Source of the DNA: Clitopilus passeckerianus
Lineage: Eukaryota; Basidiomycota; Agaricomycetes; Agaricales; Entolomataceae
Assembly: GCA_944990035.1 (NCBI GenBank)
Contig: CALYLX010000126.1
Coordinates: forward strand, 1,178,001 to 1,242,000
DNA: 64,000 nucleotides
Direction of reading: 5' to 3'
Shown here: piece after piece, positions 22,343 through 33,901 of the stretch
Layout: the number at the start of each line of letters is the position of its first letter
Numbering within the stretch: the stretch's first letter is position 1
The notes under the pieces: model-generated
Told to the model about the DNA's origin: nothing
Seen by the model: only the letters and a program-made list of their open reading frames with translations
Database searches by the model: none
Position numbers and translations under genes: made by a program

Positions 22343-24980
22343 ATGGCCGCGCCAGGTCAAGATGCCAAATTCTTCACTAGGGGAAAGATCGAGGTTTGCG
22401 TCACGTCAAGAACATCCTCTTCGCCGATATACCTAAACCGTATCATAGGAATTTAGGGCTGAGCTGCAGGCGGCTGAGACGAAAGACAAGAAGTTTGTCA
22501 AACGGAAGACTGCACTGAAGAAGATAGTCGCTAACATCACTATGGGCAATGACAGTTGGTATACCTTGCCTATCCCGGGGAACCAATGCCGATGATAATT
22601 CACCTTGCACCTAGTGTCACCGTTATTCACTGATGTTGTTCAATGCTTGGGTACTCCCTTGCTGGAGATTAAGAAAAGTATGTGAGCTCTTCCGCGAATG
22701 GTCACCTCCTAACCTCCTCCTAGTGGTCTATCTCTTCCTGGTGAGCTATGGACGACAAAAACCAGATCAAATACACTTGGTCATTCCGAATTTCTTGCAA
22801 GTAAGCCGTCCATTCACTACAGCTCTACAAATCATCTCATTCTTGAAGGACTGCAACGATCGGAATCCTCTCATCCGTGCACTGGCAATCCGAACAATGT
22901 CATACATCACAATCCCTGTAGTGACAGACGCGCTCGTGGAGAACTTACGACATTGCCTCAAGGATCGTGACCCATATGTTCGCAAAACTGCTGCAATATG
23001 TGTGGCCAAACTATACTCAGCTGATCCCAGACGGGCCGAAAAGGGCGGATTCGTCGAGATGCTGCGAGACCTCATGCTCGATAGCAACGCGACTGTCGTT
23101 GCTAATGCAGTAGCTGCTCTATCAGAGATTGGGGATAGGCACGATGGTGTTATCTTCAGGCTGAATCTCACTACTGCCAATAAGCTCCTGACAGCACTTG
23201 GAGAAAGCTCAGAGTGAGTTAAAACGCTTGAGATAAACTGTCACCTTGCTTAACCACTTTAGATGGGGCCAAATCTATATCCTGGACTCTCTGTTACGTT
23301 ACGTGCCGGAGAAACATGGCGATGCCGAGCTTATGGCCGAGCGAATCATCGTACAGCTACAGCATGCCAACTCAGCTGTTGTGCTGACCACCATCAAGAT
23401 CCTGCTCTATCTCATGAATTACATGGAGAACCGCAAACTGATTGATTACTGCTGTAAGAAGATGGGACCACCCTTAGGTGAACAAACACTTGACCATTCT
23501 ATGTTTTCCCGGCTTACATGAACTTTTTCAGTTACTCTACTATCGTCCGGCCCAGAGGTACAATACGTCGCTCTTCGGAATATCCTCCTTATCATCCAGC
23601 GGAGACCCGGTGTTCTTAAAAACGATGTCAAGGTCTTCTTTTGCAAATACAACGATCCCATCTACGTCAAACTTGCCAAACTGGAGATTATGTATCGACT
23701 TGCTCGAGCAGAAAACGCCAATGAAGTCCTTGCTGAGCTACAAGAGTGCGTCTAAGTTTCATTGCTGACATATATGTACTCAACCCTCGTGCAAAGGTAT
23801 GCATCCGAAGTAGATATCGACTTCGTGCGGAAATCTGTCCGTTCCATTGGACGGCTGGCAATCAAAGTGGAAGCGGCGGCCGATAACTGCATCAAAGCAT
23901 TGCTGGATCTCATTGAAACCAAAGTTTCATATGTCGTCCAGGAAGCTGTCATCGTCATCAAGGATATCTTCCGACGATACCCAGGCAAATACGAGGGTAT
24001 CATCCCCAAGCTCTGCGAAAACCTGGATGCCCTGGACGAACCTGAGTCCAAGACCGCGATGATCTGGATATTAGGCCAATACTCGAACAGGATCGACAAC
24101 GCTGAGGAGCTATTGGACGAACTATTATACTCTTTCTTGGAAGAAACTCCAGATGTATGTCTTAGACATAGTAGTCGTTGCAGTAACAGCACTGACACGA
24201 TTATAGGTTCAGCTCTCATTATTGACGGCGTCAGTGAAGCTTTTCATCTACAAGGCAACCTCCAACAGGGCCAAAGACCTGGTTTATAAAGTCCTTAAAT
24301 GGGCGACTGAAGAAGTCGATAACCCTGACCTACGTGATCGTGGCTTTATGTACTGGCGTATGCTGGCTATTAGTCCATCTGTGGCTGGCGAAATTGTTTT
24401 GGCGGAGAAGCCTCCCATCACCACTGATTCAGACCGCATGGACAGAGGAGCACTTGACCAACTCTTGCTTCACACAGGCACGCTCGGTAGTATATACCAC
24501 AAGAACCCAGAGGTCGGTCGGAACCAGCCGTTTCTATTCTCAAGGCAGTCACTAATATGGTTCTAGACATTCATACGCAATGCTATTGGCAAAGCTTTGA
24601 CAGACAGCCCTGCCCTCAATCCCAACTCACGAGCGGCTCTTATTCCGCTTGCCCGCCCTCAGTTGCCACCTTCAGCGGTGGTGAATGTGGCTGGTCCCGG
24701 ACCGGTAGAACCGAGTGTTTCGACAACGACAGAGGAAGAGAAGGAGGTTTCTTCCACCCCTTCGGCTTTAGAAACCTTGAAGTTCAAGCCAACACCACCT
24801 GTGCCTGTTGAGGACGACGGGGAAGCAGGGTCAGACCAAGACGAGGATGAACCAAAAGCCGCAGCAAAGACAAACGATCCGTATTCGGGCCTTGACGGTG
24901 CATTCGCCAATTATCTGCAGGACGAACCCCGTCCGATGGGTGCTTCAAATCAACGGCATCTCGATGACCTACTATTCTGA
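22343..24980 (+). CDS. APL2: AP-1 clathrin adaptor complex beta subunit
   Basis: A multi-exon beta-adaptin starting [20 protein letters not shown]. The adaptin trunk is continuous across exons: [16 protein letters not shown] joined to [72 protein letters not shown], and [15 protein letters not shown]. It ends with an acidic, Pro-rich hinge and a C-terminal LDDLLF. No appendage (ear) domain follows, as in yeast Apl2. AP-1 sorts cargo between trans-Golgi and endosomes with clathrin; the DLL-type end is a possible clathrin contact. The intron at 22801-22848 is 48 nt, carries no stop in frame and could be misread as coding. AP-1 rather than AP-2 is chosen from trunk resemblance and the earless C-terminus. 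Confidence 0.9.
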
Positions 24981-25031
24981 ATGGTATATAGTACTAGTAC
25001 AACGGTAACACAACCGATACGAATATCAGAT

Positions 25032-26056
25032 TTATGACTTGAGAATGTTATGAACCTTCTGAGAAAGATTGGAAAGTGTGCTCTTGGGCCTTAGTGAATT
25101 ATAGTGCTGAAGAATGCATTGATTAGTGACAAGAAAGGCAGTAGAGGAGAGCATTCTTACCTCGCCTAGTCCGTACATACGTCTGTGATAGCTAATTCGC
25201 ACCACACGCTTGTCGTTGGGGACAAAGTCATGGCTAGGTTTGTGCTCGACGACTGGAGGCCTGCCTCCCTGGATAACATGTATGGGGACATTGTACGCTC
25301 TGCTCAGCGCTTGTATTTCTGGCTCTCCACCCCACTCAGCGGTGTCTCGCATTGTGACGCAATATTTCTGGAATTCCTCGGGCGTAAGCAGGCGATCCTC
25401 ACCATTCGGGGAAGGGAGGAAAGGGAGGAAGTCATCTGGGTGAGTAAGGATGTACTGGGATGCTGCTTGACGAACTACAGCATAGTTGGCCTGAGAACTG
25501 GGTAATAGGCCGAGATATTCGAGTTGATCAGCGACCGAGGAGAATAGACAGTGGCCATCCGGGTTAACCTATATGAGTTTCAATGGATCTGCTCCAGATG
25601 AGAACGTTGAGCGACTGACCTCATTCAACTGTAATCCTAGGTCTGAACAGATACGATCAATGTTGGCCTGCTCCTCTCGCGCCTCTGCCTCTATCCTGGC
25701 TTCAAGAGCAGGATCTCCTGGAACGTAAGACTGTTCAAGGGCAGCAGCTTTCCTAGCCTTTGGTTTCATGACATTCTGTTTAGGTGGGCGAAACATGATG
25801 ATATGTGGTGATGACCTACCTGCCGGGCCTTGAACCTGCTTTTAGAGTCCTGCTTTAGATTGGAGCCATGCGCGCCCTCATCAGTCTCCATTGGCATAGC
25901 AGCAGGCACCTCGACAGCCTGAGCGGTGGAGTTCTCCCGGCCATCAAGCTGTGCAAAAAGGTCGTCCAGAAGATCTTCATCGTCGGCTGGAGGCGGTGGC
26001 GGGGGTGGTAGTGTTGACGAAACTTTCTTTTGCTTGTTTTTCTTCGAGCCTGCCAT
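25032..26056 (-). CDS. OTU2: OTU-family deubiquitinase, OTU2/OTUD6B type
   Basis: A Lys-rich, acidic N-terminus (MAGSKKNKQKK, then DDEDLLDDLFAQLDG and a charged helix EARIEAEAREEQANIDRI) precedes the OTU domain. The catalytic Asp-Cys segment reads NPDGHCLFSSVADQLEYLG, followed by LTPEEFQKYCVTMRDTAEWG and HVIQGGRPP. The catalytic His lies in GLGEHYNSL, joined across the last intron (25110-25165). This order matches OTUD6/Otu2, which binds ribosomes and the 40S-linked translation machinery in yeast and human. Four exons. The stop at 25032 faces the APL2 stop; the start is only 88 bp from the divergent ARM-repeat gene. Confidence 0.9.
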
Positions 26057-26144
26057 GGTAAGAGGTGCGGAAGTCGGGCCGAAGTAGTTATCACTGGTTA
26101 TACCATTCAGATCCCGTCTGATTGATAATGAACATCACTGAACT

Positions 26145-28880
26145 ATGGACAACACTGACATTACCGCTGAATCTCTTGAGCCTCAGCTGAAAGACTTGCT
26201 TGAGAAACTCGAGAAGAACGACGACGAAGGTCTATGGAAAGAAGTTGAAACAAAAGCCCAAGCGATCGCAAATAGACTGCGCGTCAAAGATGAATCAGGT
26301 GGGGCGACCCTCAGAGGGAAGTGAACATGGCTCGCTAAACGACTGTTTTCAAGATGTTCATTCAAAGTTGGGGGAAACCTCCCTTCCACAAACATTGACT
26401 TCGCTGCTCAAGGCAGCCCTACGCGGTGCTCTCACACCAGATGACAATCACACAAGGGTCGTGCTGGAATTGTTGAGGGTTGCTGCTAATCTCTGCATGG
26501 ATCATGGTATGCTCAAGTTCATAGCGCTCGTGAACTGCCTTGCTTATAGGTGTTTATTCCTGAAGACATCAACAGAGGTTACCTTCTAGAAGCTGGTTTC
26601 CCTCAGGCTCTCGTTGCTTTACTTGAAGGATACGTGCAAACGGTCCCCACCCCACCAGTGACAAGACCCCTCGACATCCACGTATCACACACGAAGGTGA
26701 TCAAAACATCTATCGGCGTACTTCTGAATGCAAGCGTTGGTTTCGGTATGCTTCATTTGTGGTAGGGTGGTTCAAAATTGACTCGAAATACCTTACAGAC
26801 CCAGTGAAACAAAGTTTGATATCTCTCGAATTTCCTTTGACCCTCTTGAAGGTGGCCACTGCTATCTATCCTCCTGGCTCGTGGACGCTGAACTATACAA
26901 CTGTTGCCGACGCACCTGAGCACCTTATCACGGATGACGTCTGGGAGCTTCGTGCCGGCCTCATCAATTGGACCTGGAGACTCCTCGCTGAGCTGAAGGA
27001 CACTTCAGAAGAAGGTAGCTGTTCGCTCACGTTGTAAATCACTGCAGCTCTCGCTGACCAGTTGCAGGGCACCCGTTGTTCAACCAGGACGTGCTCCCAG
27101 TTCTGGTTCCTGCCCTCCTCTCCTTTATTCCACCCTATGCAGAAGACGATGAATGGTCGGACCTTGACCCGGAGATCCTCACTGATCTCGTTGACACGGA
27201 CATGGAGATGCTTGAAGAATCTGTCATGTTTATTGAGTCTCTAGCTCTAGATGTCGAGGATGTTCGTCTCTCCCTTGCCCGTGGATTAAGCTTCCCCGCG
27301 GAGCACCAGAATGTGCCCTGCCTGTCCATCATTCTTGACTTCGTTGAACGTGGAGCGTACCCAACATGGTGGACATCACCTATGATCGATGAATCGGATA
27401 GGAAGCGCAAAGAGAAATCGTTTGACATGTGCAAGGCTGCCCTGATCAAGGCAATCGTCGAGGTTGCTGGAGAGGATAAGAACGAGGATGTATTGTGGGA
27501 TGACTCCGAGCCAGAACGACCGGGAGGAGAGCTCGTTCAAAGGATGGTCACCTGGATCAAGACGTATGTGGAAGATATGAACAAGACACCAACAGCTACC
27601 TCTCTGGTACCCCGGGATGACATGGCTATTTGCGCCTCCCTGGTATTGGGCAATCTGGCCAGACGAGGTATGGATCATGTTAACCACGAGGTTCTCCATC
27701 ACTTATAATGTCAAAAAGAGAAAACGTCCAAGGCTCTAGTTTCTCCGCCCTACAACCTTGCTCCAATCCTCACTTCACCTCACCTCCTTGGGCCCGATGT
27801 AGATATCAAGGTCAAGCACGGAGTGATAGGGCTCTTGAGGCATTTGGCCCAGTCTCCCCCGCGGGCCAAGGAGATTCATGAAGAACTTGGAAAAGCGGGA
27901 GTCATACTGGCCTTGATCAAAAGTGAAATCTGGAGCAAGAAGGCCGATGCAATGGCCGATATAGTTCAACTAGGTGCCATTGGCGTAGCGAAACATATGT
28001 GTATTGCAAGTGGTAAGTTATTCATTCTCATCGAGTGGAAGTGATGTTCAGAGACTATCAGTCGAGCAAACATACGCTTTGATGCTGCCGTCGAGCAAAG
28101 ATGCTGCACTCAGCACTGGCCTTGCGCAGATATTGGCTCTCGTCAAGCGCACGGAGTCTTTGCCAATTAGGAGCGAAGGGAGCCGTGTCCTTGTCAACGT
28201 CGTCAAGTCCCTATTCTCCAACAATATACCCGCACTTACAGGCGACGAATCTACGGAAGTATCTGAAATCAAGAAGGCCGAGATCCAAGAGCAACAGAAG
28301 AAGCGAAACCAGGCTATCCGCACGATCCTAACTCCAGAATCCGCATGGACGTTAGCAAGCTTGGTTGGGAGAAGCCTGAAGTACCCCGTCCTCGTCAATG
28401 AAGGTGTTGTTGCCTTGAGCCTCTTCTCCATGCAGAAGGAAGGCAGTGAGTTGTCCTCATCAAACCCCATTTTAGGCAGGTACTCATCATCTGGAACCCA
28501 TAGGTACACTTACCTTGAATGCGATTACAACGCCATTCATAGCCCCAGATACACCACGATCTCCTGATTTGCTCTCCCCAACTGGAACCACCATCAGCGA
28601 AGCCGAACCTGCCAGCCCAGCAGGGGAGAGAACACCGACACACGCTCTTGATGCTCTAGTATCCGTCCTCAAGAACGTTGAGACTCCGGCCAAGTATCCT
28701 GTAGAAGTTCGGGTCAACATATGCTCGTTCTTCTCACAGGCCAGCAAGCATTCTTCCAGTCATGCTCAGTTGCGAAACGTTCAAGAAGCAGTTCGTCCAG
28801 TCTTGCAGGAGTTGTCGATCAAGCAGGAAGAACCGTTACTTGAGAAAGCGGTGAACAAACTTTTGGAGGAATGGCCATAA
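26145..28880 (+). CDS. ARM-repeat protein resembling Rap1 GTPase-GDP dissociation stimulator (SmgGDS)
   Basis: The start ATG at 26145 (MDNTDITAESLEPQLKDLLE) is followed by about ten exons of alpha-helical ARM/HEAT-like repeats: VVLELLRVAANLCMDH, DDNRGYLLEAGFPQALVALL, KTSIGVLLNASVGF, MAICASLVLGNLARR, VKHGVIGLLRHLAQSP, and ending LLEKAVNKLLEEWP at 28880. Phrases such as RVAANLCMDHDDNR and ICASLVLGNLARR are typical of the SmgGDS/GDS1 family, which chaperones prenylated small GTPases and promotes nucleotide release. A donor near 27999 (GTGTAT) with an acceptor at 28041 or 28053 is needed to keep frame, since the more obvious GTAAGT at 28013 does not fit. The function is inferred from repeat type; another ARM-repeat family is possible. 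Confidence 0.68.
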
Positions 28881-29101
28881 TTTCACTTCTCGGTATCGTT
28901 AGATGTATAGTAGACTCCCAATCTACGAAGTTTCTCGTTTGGAGTCGAGCGCACCAGCCTGATCTCACCGGTTCAGGCAACTGAAAGTAACCGGTAGTCA
29001 ACCTCCCCGAGCTTATTTTACCTGGGGAATCCAAGGCTTTGCCAGGCTTATAACCCCACATTCTGTCAACTCTATAATCTGCAACTGAGCAGACGGTCTA
29101 A

Positions 29102-30469
29102 ATGGCTACCCCGACGGTATACATTGCAGATGGAATAGCCACCATTACTCTGAATCGACCGAAGTCCCTAAATGCTCTGAAGCAAGAAGGTGGGAATTTA
29201 ATCCTTCTATGTCAACAAGTTAGCGCTCAACAGGTTGACAACTTGAATGGTTAGACTATAATGTGTTGGCACACGCTCTGCGTGAGATCGATGCTCGAGA
29301 TGATGTTCTTGTGACAGTATGGCAGGGTAAGCCGATGGACCTGTTTCATCTTCTTCACTGTACAGCACATTTACCTCATTCGCTCTAGCAACTGGTCACT
29401 GGTTTTGTGCGTAAGTACTGTTCATTCGGAGGGCTTCAGTGCATCTCGACTTAGACGGTGTCAAGAGGGACAGACGTCAAAAGAGATGAGAGTTCTGGTG
29501 AACCAATCAAACCATATGAGGGAAGCGTTCGCAGAGCGTTCCTTGAAACTGTAGCGAGGACGCACACAGATACTGGCCACGCGGTAAGAATCATTTGTAT
29601 CTGCAGTGCTATCTGATACCAGCTACTGTCCAGCTCCTATCACACAGGAAGATCCTTGTAGCCGCTCTGAATGGTCCCGTAATGGGTGCGTCCTCTTCTA
29701 CAACATTATTACCTGTTTCATTAACATGTTCGGCTATTCTGCAGGTATAGCTGCAGGTGATATCATACACTTCAGATACTCTGTCAACCGGTTTTGATAT
29801 TCGACAGCATTTCTTGGTCATTTCGATTTCATTTACTGCACACCTGGGGTGTGGCTAAGTGTACCTTTCACCTTCCTTGGTGAGTGATAGTAATCCCTGG
29901 CAGATAGGGCAACTTTGTTTATAGCTCCCCAGGCATTATTGCCGAAGGCGGCTCCAGTGCAAGCTTTATTCAGCGCAGTAAGACAAGATGCATCCAGGAA
30001 TAACCGTTTCACTGATGGTACGGTAGTGGGCGTTGCTAAGGCCAATGAAGTCCTGCTTTGGGGTAAGCGAAAGGATGCTAAGGAGTTGCTTGAATGTGGC
30101 TTTGTGAAGTAAGCATCGTTCTCTGATTCTCATCTCCGATGTATTTAAGGTCATTTCCAGCCAGATATTCGAATCGGGATCCACGGGGGGGTTCCATAAG
30201 GATGTTCGCCGTCATCTGTTAGAAGAACTGCGAGGGCTTGATCCCGCTGCTCTCATGGATGTGAGAAAGCTCCTGAGGGCTAGTATGAAAGACCAAATTG
30301 ACCCGGAAGCTGCATTAATGAGAGAAACATACGGTCAGAGGTCTACAGTTTGCTCACAAGACCATTTTTGATCGAGTTAAATCCAGCTCAAGCGACGAGA
30401 TTTGCAAGTGATATTCCCAGAGAGAGGTTTGCCAGGATCGCAAGGAAGGAGCTAAGGCACAAATTGTAA
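29102..30469 (+). CDS. ECI1: Peroxisomal enoyl-CoA isomerase/hydratase (crotonase family, ECI1-like)
   Basis: A crotonase-fold protein rebuilt from about nine tiny exons: VYIADGIATITLNRPKSLNA, DYNVLAHALREIDARDD, WFCAGTDVKRDE (first oxyanion-hole loop), HRKILVAALNGPVMGIAAAF (second loop) and LGIIAEGGSSASFIQRMG, where the Glu of EGG is the likely catalytic base as in yeast Eci1. The C-terminus ERFARIARKELRHKL ends in HKL, the same PTS1-like tripeptide type used by yeast Dci1/Eci1, so a peroxisomal site is inferred. It would shift double bonds during beta-oxidation of unsaturated fatty acids. One exon is 22 nt (29389-29410) and one 12 nt (29745-29756). All junctions traced are GT-AG and the frame is intact. 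A delta3,5-delta2,4-dienoyl-CoA isomerase is the main alternative. Confidence 0.85.
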
Positions 30470-31456
30470 CTTTAGCGAGTAGAACACTGCGTGGCTATCA
30501 TAGTGAAATGAAAATACTGCTCCGGTCTGGCCTCCAGTGGTCTCCGGCTGGCTCCAGCCCTGGTCGGTCATCACTGGAGGAGACGCATTGGAGAGCTCCA
30601 GTAATGATAGTCTTGGTTATGGCCGGTGAGTGGGAATACGATCTTCCCGCGAAACGACGTTTTAAAGTCTTGGACTGGACTCGCTGATAAGAAGGTGCAG
30701 CCTGGACAACCATGCGCAGTTGGGGGATCAGCGTATCATCTCGAGGTGCCTGCACCGGTGGACGGAAGGGGGGGTGGGTCCAATCCCCGGTTGATGAAGG
30801 ATCTCGCCATAGGCAGGGAAAGATACTTACTCACTGCTCTTGATATTCCCGGTACGAAGATCCGTTGGAACGTACTCGTCGCTGGAGGTGCTTGCGCCAC
30901 TTGAACTTGCACGCCTCCGATTATTTGACTGTGTTTACTTCCAAGAACGTTTTTTCTCATTCGTTGCTGCATTCCTCACCAAAGATTGTGGGCAGAGTGA
31001 AAAAAAAAAACTCCAAATGTCGGAACTTGATACTGCCCAGCTATACATGCTATTACCCACCGCCTTTGAGGAGCCTGAAAGTCTTGGCAATGGACCTCGT
31101 TGAACTTCTTTGACGTTCCTGGAAACGTTATCCCGGAATTGACACACTTAATGGCGCTCTGCCCCAGCCAAGCTGATTGTCATCACCGTGATTGCTGGCG
31201 ATGAGGCCCGTCATATCATGGTCCACGCGGTGTACCAGTTTCTCAGTGCTATCGGACCATTGATGAGTTCCGATTTGGCTCGTTCCTCGAAGACACTCTG
31301 ATGCATGTGACACGCGATAGAGCTGTGTTGAAGAGCTATCGCAAACTTATCTCCTACTGGCGCGGAAAACCCTGACAAGCTTTAAAATGCTTCTACTTAT
31401 GGCACTTACCCTTCGGTACTTCCCTCTTCCTTATTCGCCCGCCGTATCCTCTCGCG
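30470..31456. other. Gene-poor region upstream of amino-acid permease
   Basis: About 1 kb holding the permease promoter and the isomerase 3' UTR. Open frames of 70-90 codons occur on both strands but overlap each other, mostly lack ATG starts and match nothing recognisable. A G-rich patch lies near 30760-30780, an A10 run near 31003-31012 and a small inverted repeat at 30531-30580. Confidence 0.5.
30531..30580. repeat. Short inverted repeat (9-bp arms)
   Basis: CCTCCAGTG at 30531-30539 is the reverse complement of CACTGGAGG at 30572-30580, with a 32-nt spacer containing further CTCCAG-type words. It could form a hairpin just past the isomerase stop or be a chance match; no function is claimed. 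Confidence 0.35.
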
Positions 31457-33618
31457 ATGTCCTACGAAGGGAAGGACCTCGAGAAGACAAACTATGTCAC
31501 GGCGGAGGCCTCCGATGCCAGTGACGTGGTCAAGAATGAATACTATGATGAAACTCTCAAGGAGCCAGATGCAGACAAGTCACTTCATCGTGGCTTGAAG
31601 GCCCGTCAAATCTCCATGATTGCAGTATGTGCCTTTCTCCTTCGTTGGATGAACCAAGAATTAAGAGTTCCACCACAGCTTGGCGGTGCCGTGGGGACAG
31701 GTCTCATTATTGGATCTGGTACTGCTTTGAGAAGAGGTGGCCCGCTGGGTGAGTCGCCACTTGTCACTTCGAACCAGCCTATTCTGACGCAGCGTAGGTC
31801 TGTTCTTGGGGTATTCCTTCGTTGGATTCGTCTGTTACCTCGTTATGGTCGCACTCGGAGAGATGGCTGCTTTTTTGCCCCATAAGAAAGGTTTTTCTGG
31901 GTACGCGACCCGATTCGTCGACCCTGCTCTTGGTTTCGCTCTTGGCTGGAACTACCTGATAAAATACGTCAGTGGCATACATCTCGACCATAGAAATTGA
32001 CCGGTGCTGACACTCTCGACACAGCTGATCGTCACACCCAACAATATCAATGCCGCAGGTGTTGTGGTTCAATATTGGACCCAAAAGGTCCATATCGCAA
32101 TTTGGATGGGTAAGTCAGGGCAGGACCTGTATGTTAATCTCCAGCTGCTGACTCTGAAACCCAGTTATCTTCATTGCGTTTATCTTCTTTGTGAACTTGT
32201 TGGGTGTTCGTGTCTTCGGAGAGTTGGAGTTCTGGTTCTCTAGTATTAAAGGTAAGGCTCTATTTCGACGCGTTGCGTAGAACCGGACCTAACAATCCAT
32301 AGTCATTTCCCTTATTGGTCTTCTACTCATGGGTATCATCATTGATCTCGGTGGCAACCCCAAGCACGACAGGCTTGGCTTCCGCTACTGGCGACCACCC
32401 AATGGCCCTATGGGTCATTACCTGCTCGAGCAAGTGAAGAATGAATCTACCTCGATTTTCTTGGGTTTCTGGGCAACCTTGACAAACGCTTTGTTTGCTT
32501 ACATCGGAACTGAGCTCATCGGTGTCACTGTCGGTGAAGTACGGGCTTTCCTATGGATTTGATGTTCTTCCCATTAACCTTGAAAACTGTAGGCCGAGAA
32601 CCCACGTAGGAATATTCCCATTGCCATCCGAAGGACATTCTTCCGTATCCTCGTCTTCTATGTTGGGGGTGTCTTCGTTATCGGCCTGATCGTTCCCAGC
32701 ACGGACAACAGCCTTTTCGTTGCTACTAAGTCCAAGACCGGTGCTGCTGCCAGTCCTTTCGTCGTTGCAACGACTCTCGTGAGTTCAAGTTTGACGGTAA
32801 CTAACGCAGTTAAACTTACATTGTTATTCCTCTTAGGTTGGCATCAAGGTTCTCAACCACATTATCAATGCGGCCATTCTCATTTTCGTCATGAGTGCTG
32901 CCAACTCCGATCTCTACATTGGTTCTCGTACTCTCTACGGTTTAGCCGTAGAGGGCAAGGCACCTGCTATCTTTAAGAGGGTCAACAAATTGGGTGTTCC
33001 TTGGCCTTCCCTCATTGTTTGCACGCTGTTCTGTGGTCTTGTGTTTTTGAATGTCAAATCTTCCGGTGCTAAAGTTTTCGGGTGGTTCGTCAACTTGGTG
33101 TCCACCGCTGGCGCTCTGACATGGTTGACCATCGTGTTTTCTCATCTGTAGGTGTATTCCTATTGAACGGTGTCCCGATGATTGACCTTTTTGATGTATC
33201 TAGCCGATTCATGAAAGCATTGAAGGCTCACGGAATTTCACGGGACAGCCTTCCCTATAAGGCTCCTTTCCAGCCCTGGGGAAGCTACTTTGCCTTTATT
33301 GCAACAGCTATCATCACCTTCTTCAAAGGCTTTGATGCTTTCATTCCTTTCCACGCCGATTCCTTCGTCACGTACGTTTCTTGCGCTTATACAGCTTCGC
33401 TATGCTAACCTTTTTTCAGGAACTACATTGGGATTCCCATTTTCTTCATCCTTTGGCTAGGATATAAACTTCTCTACAAGACCAAGATGATCCCCTCCTC
33501 ACAAGTTGATCTCGTTACTGGTATCCGCGAGATTGATGAAGAAGAGGAGAGATTCCTCGAGAAGGAAGCTACTAAGGGCCCTCGTACCTATCTCGGAAGG
33601 TTGTGGGACAGTCTATAA
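31457..33618 (+). CDS. Amino-acid permease (APC superfamily, fungal YAT type)
   Basis: A polytopic transporter starting MSYEGKDLEKTNYVTAE with a hydrophilic cytosolic N-terminus and the family signature LHRGLKARQISMIALGGAVG followed by TGLIIGSGTALRRGGP (first helix, joined across an intron at about 31625-31679). Later helices include YSFVGFVCYLVMVALGEMAA, GFALGWNYLIKY, FWATLTNALFAYIGTELIGV and HIINAAILIFVMSAANSDLY. The tail is charged (REIDEEEERFLEKEATKGP) and ends at 33618. About twelve membrane helices fit plasma-membrane amino-acid/H+ symport. At least eight introns; the one at about 33150-33202 joins FSHL to RFMKALKAHG. Substrate range cannot be read from sequence. Its likely ER chaperone SHR3 lies 14 kb downstream. 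Confidence 0.93.
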
Positions 33619-33901
33619 TTATTCGGAAGTGGTTGGTCTCCGAAGTTCTTGGATCTTCTGTCCTCATCTGGTATATATAAGAATAATGTAATTGTGCTCG
33701 ATTTTACCCAGCCAGCGTCTATTTTGATCATACGTTTTATTCATAACTTTTCACGTAATCATCCTTACAAGTTATGAGCTCCCTTATACATTGTCGCCAA
33801 TCTGTCATTGATTAGAGTTTCCCCGACGTGGTCAGTGCCGAAAAAGTACAACAGTTCTACACGCCGTAAGTATTTTACGAGGGGCGTTGTACGCAACCCT
33901 C

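Noticed and set aside
28013..28051. GTAAGT-CAG intron in the ARM-repeat gene
   Set aside because: It looks canonical but shifts the frame. A donor at 27999 with an acceptor at 28041 or 28053 keeps the reading frame into LSVEQTYALML.
30626..30904. 92-codon plus-strand frame upstream of the permease
   Set aside because: The initiation codon is not ATG, the frame overlaps an equally long minus frame, and nothing in it resembles a protein family.
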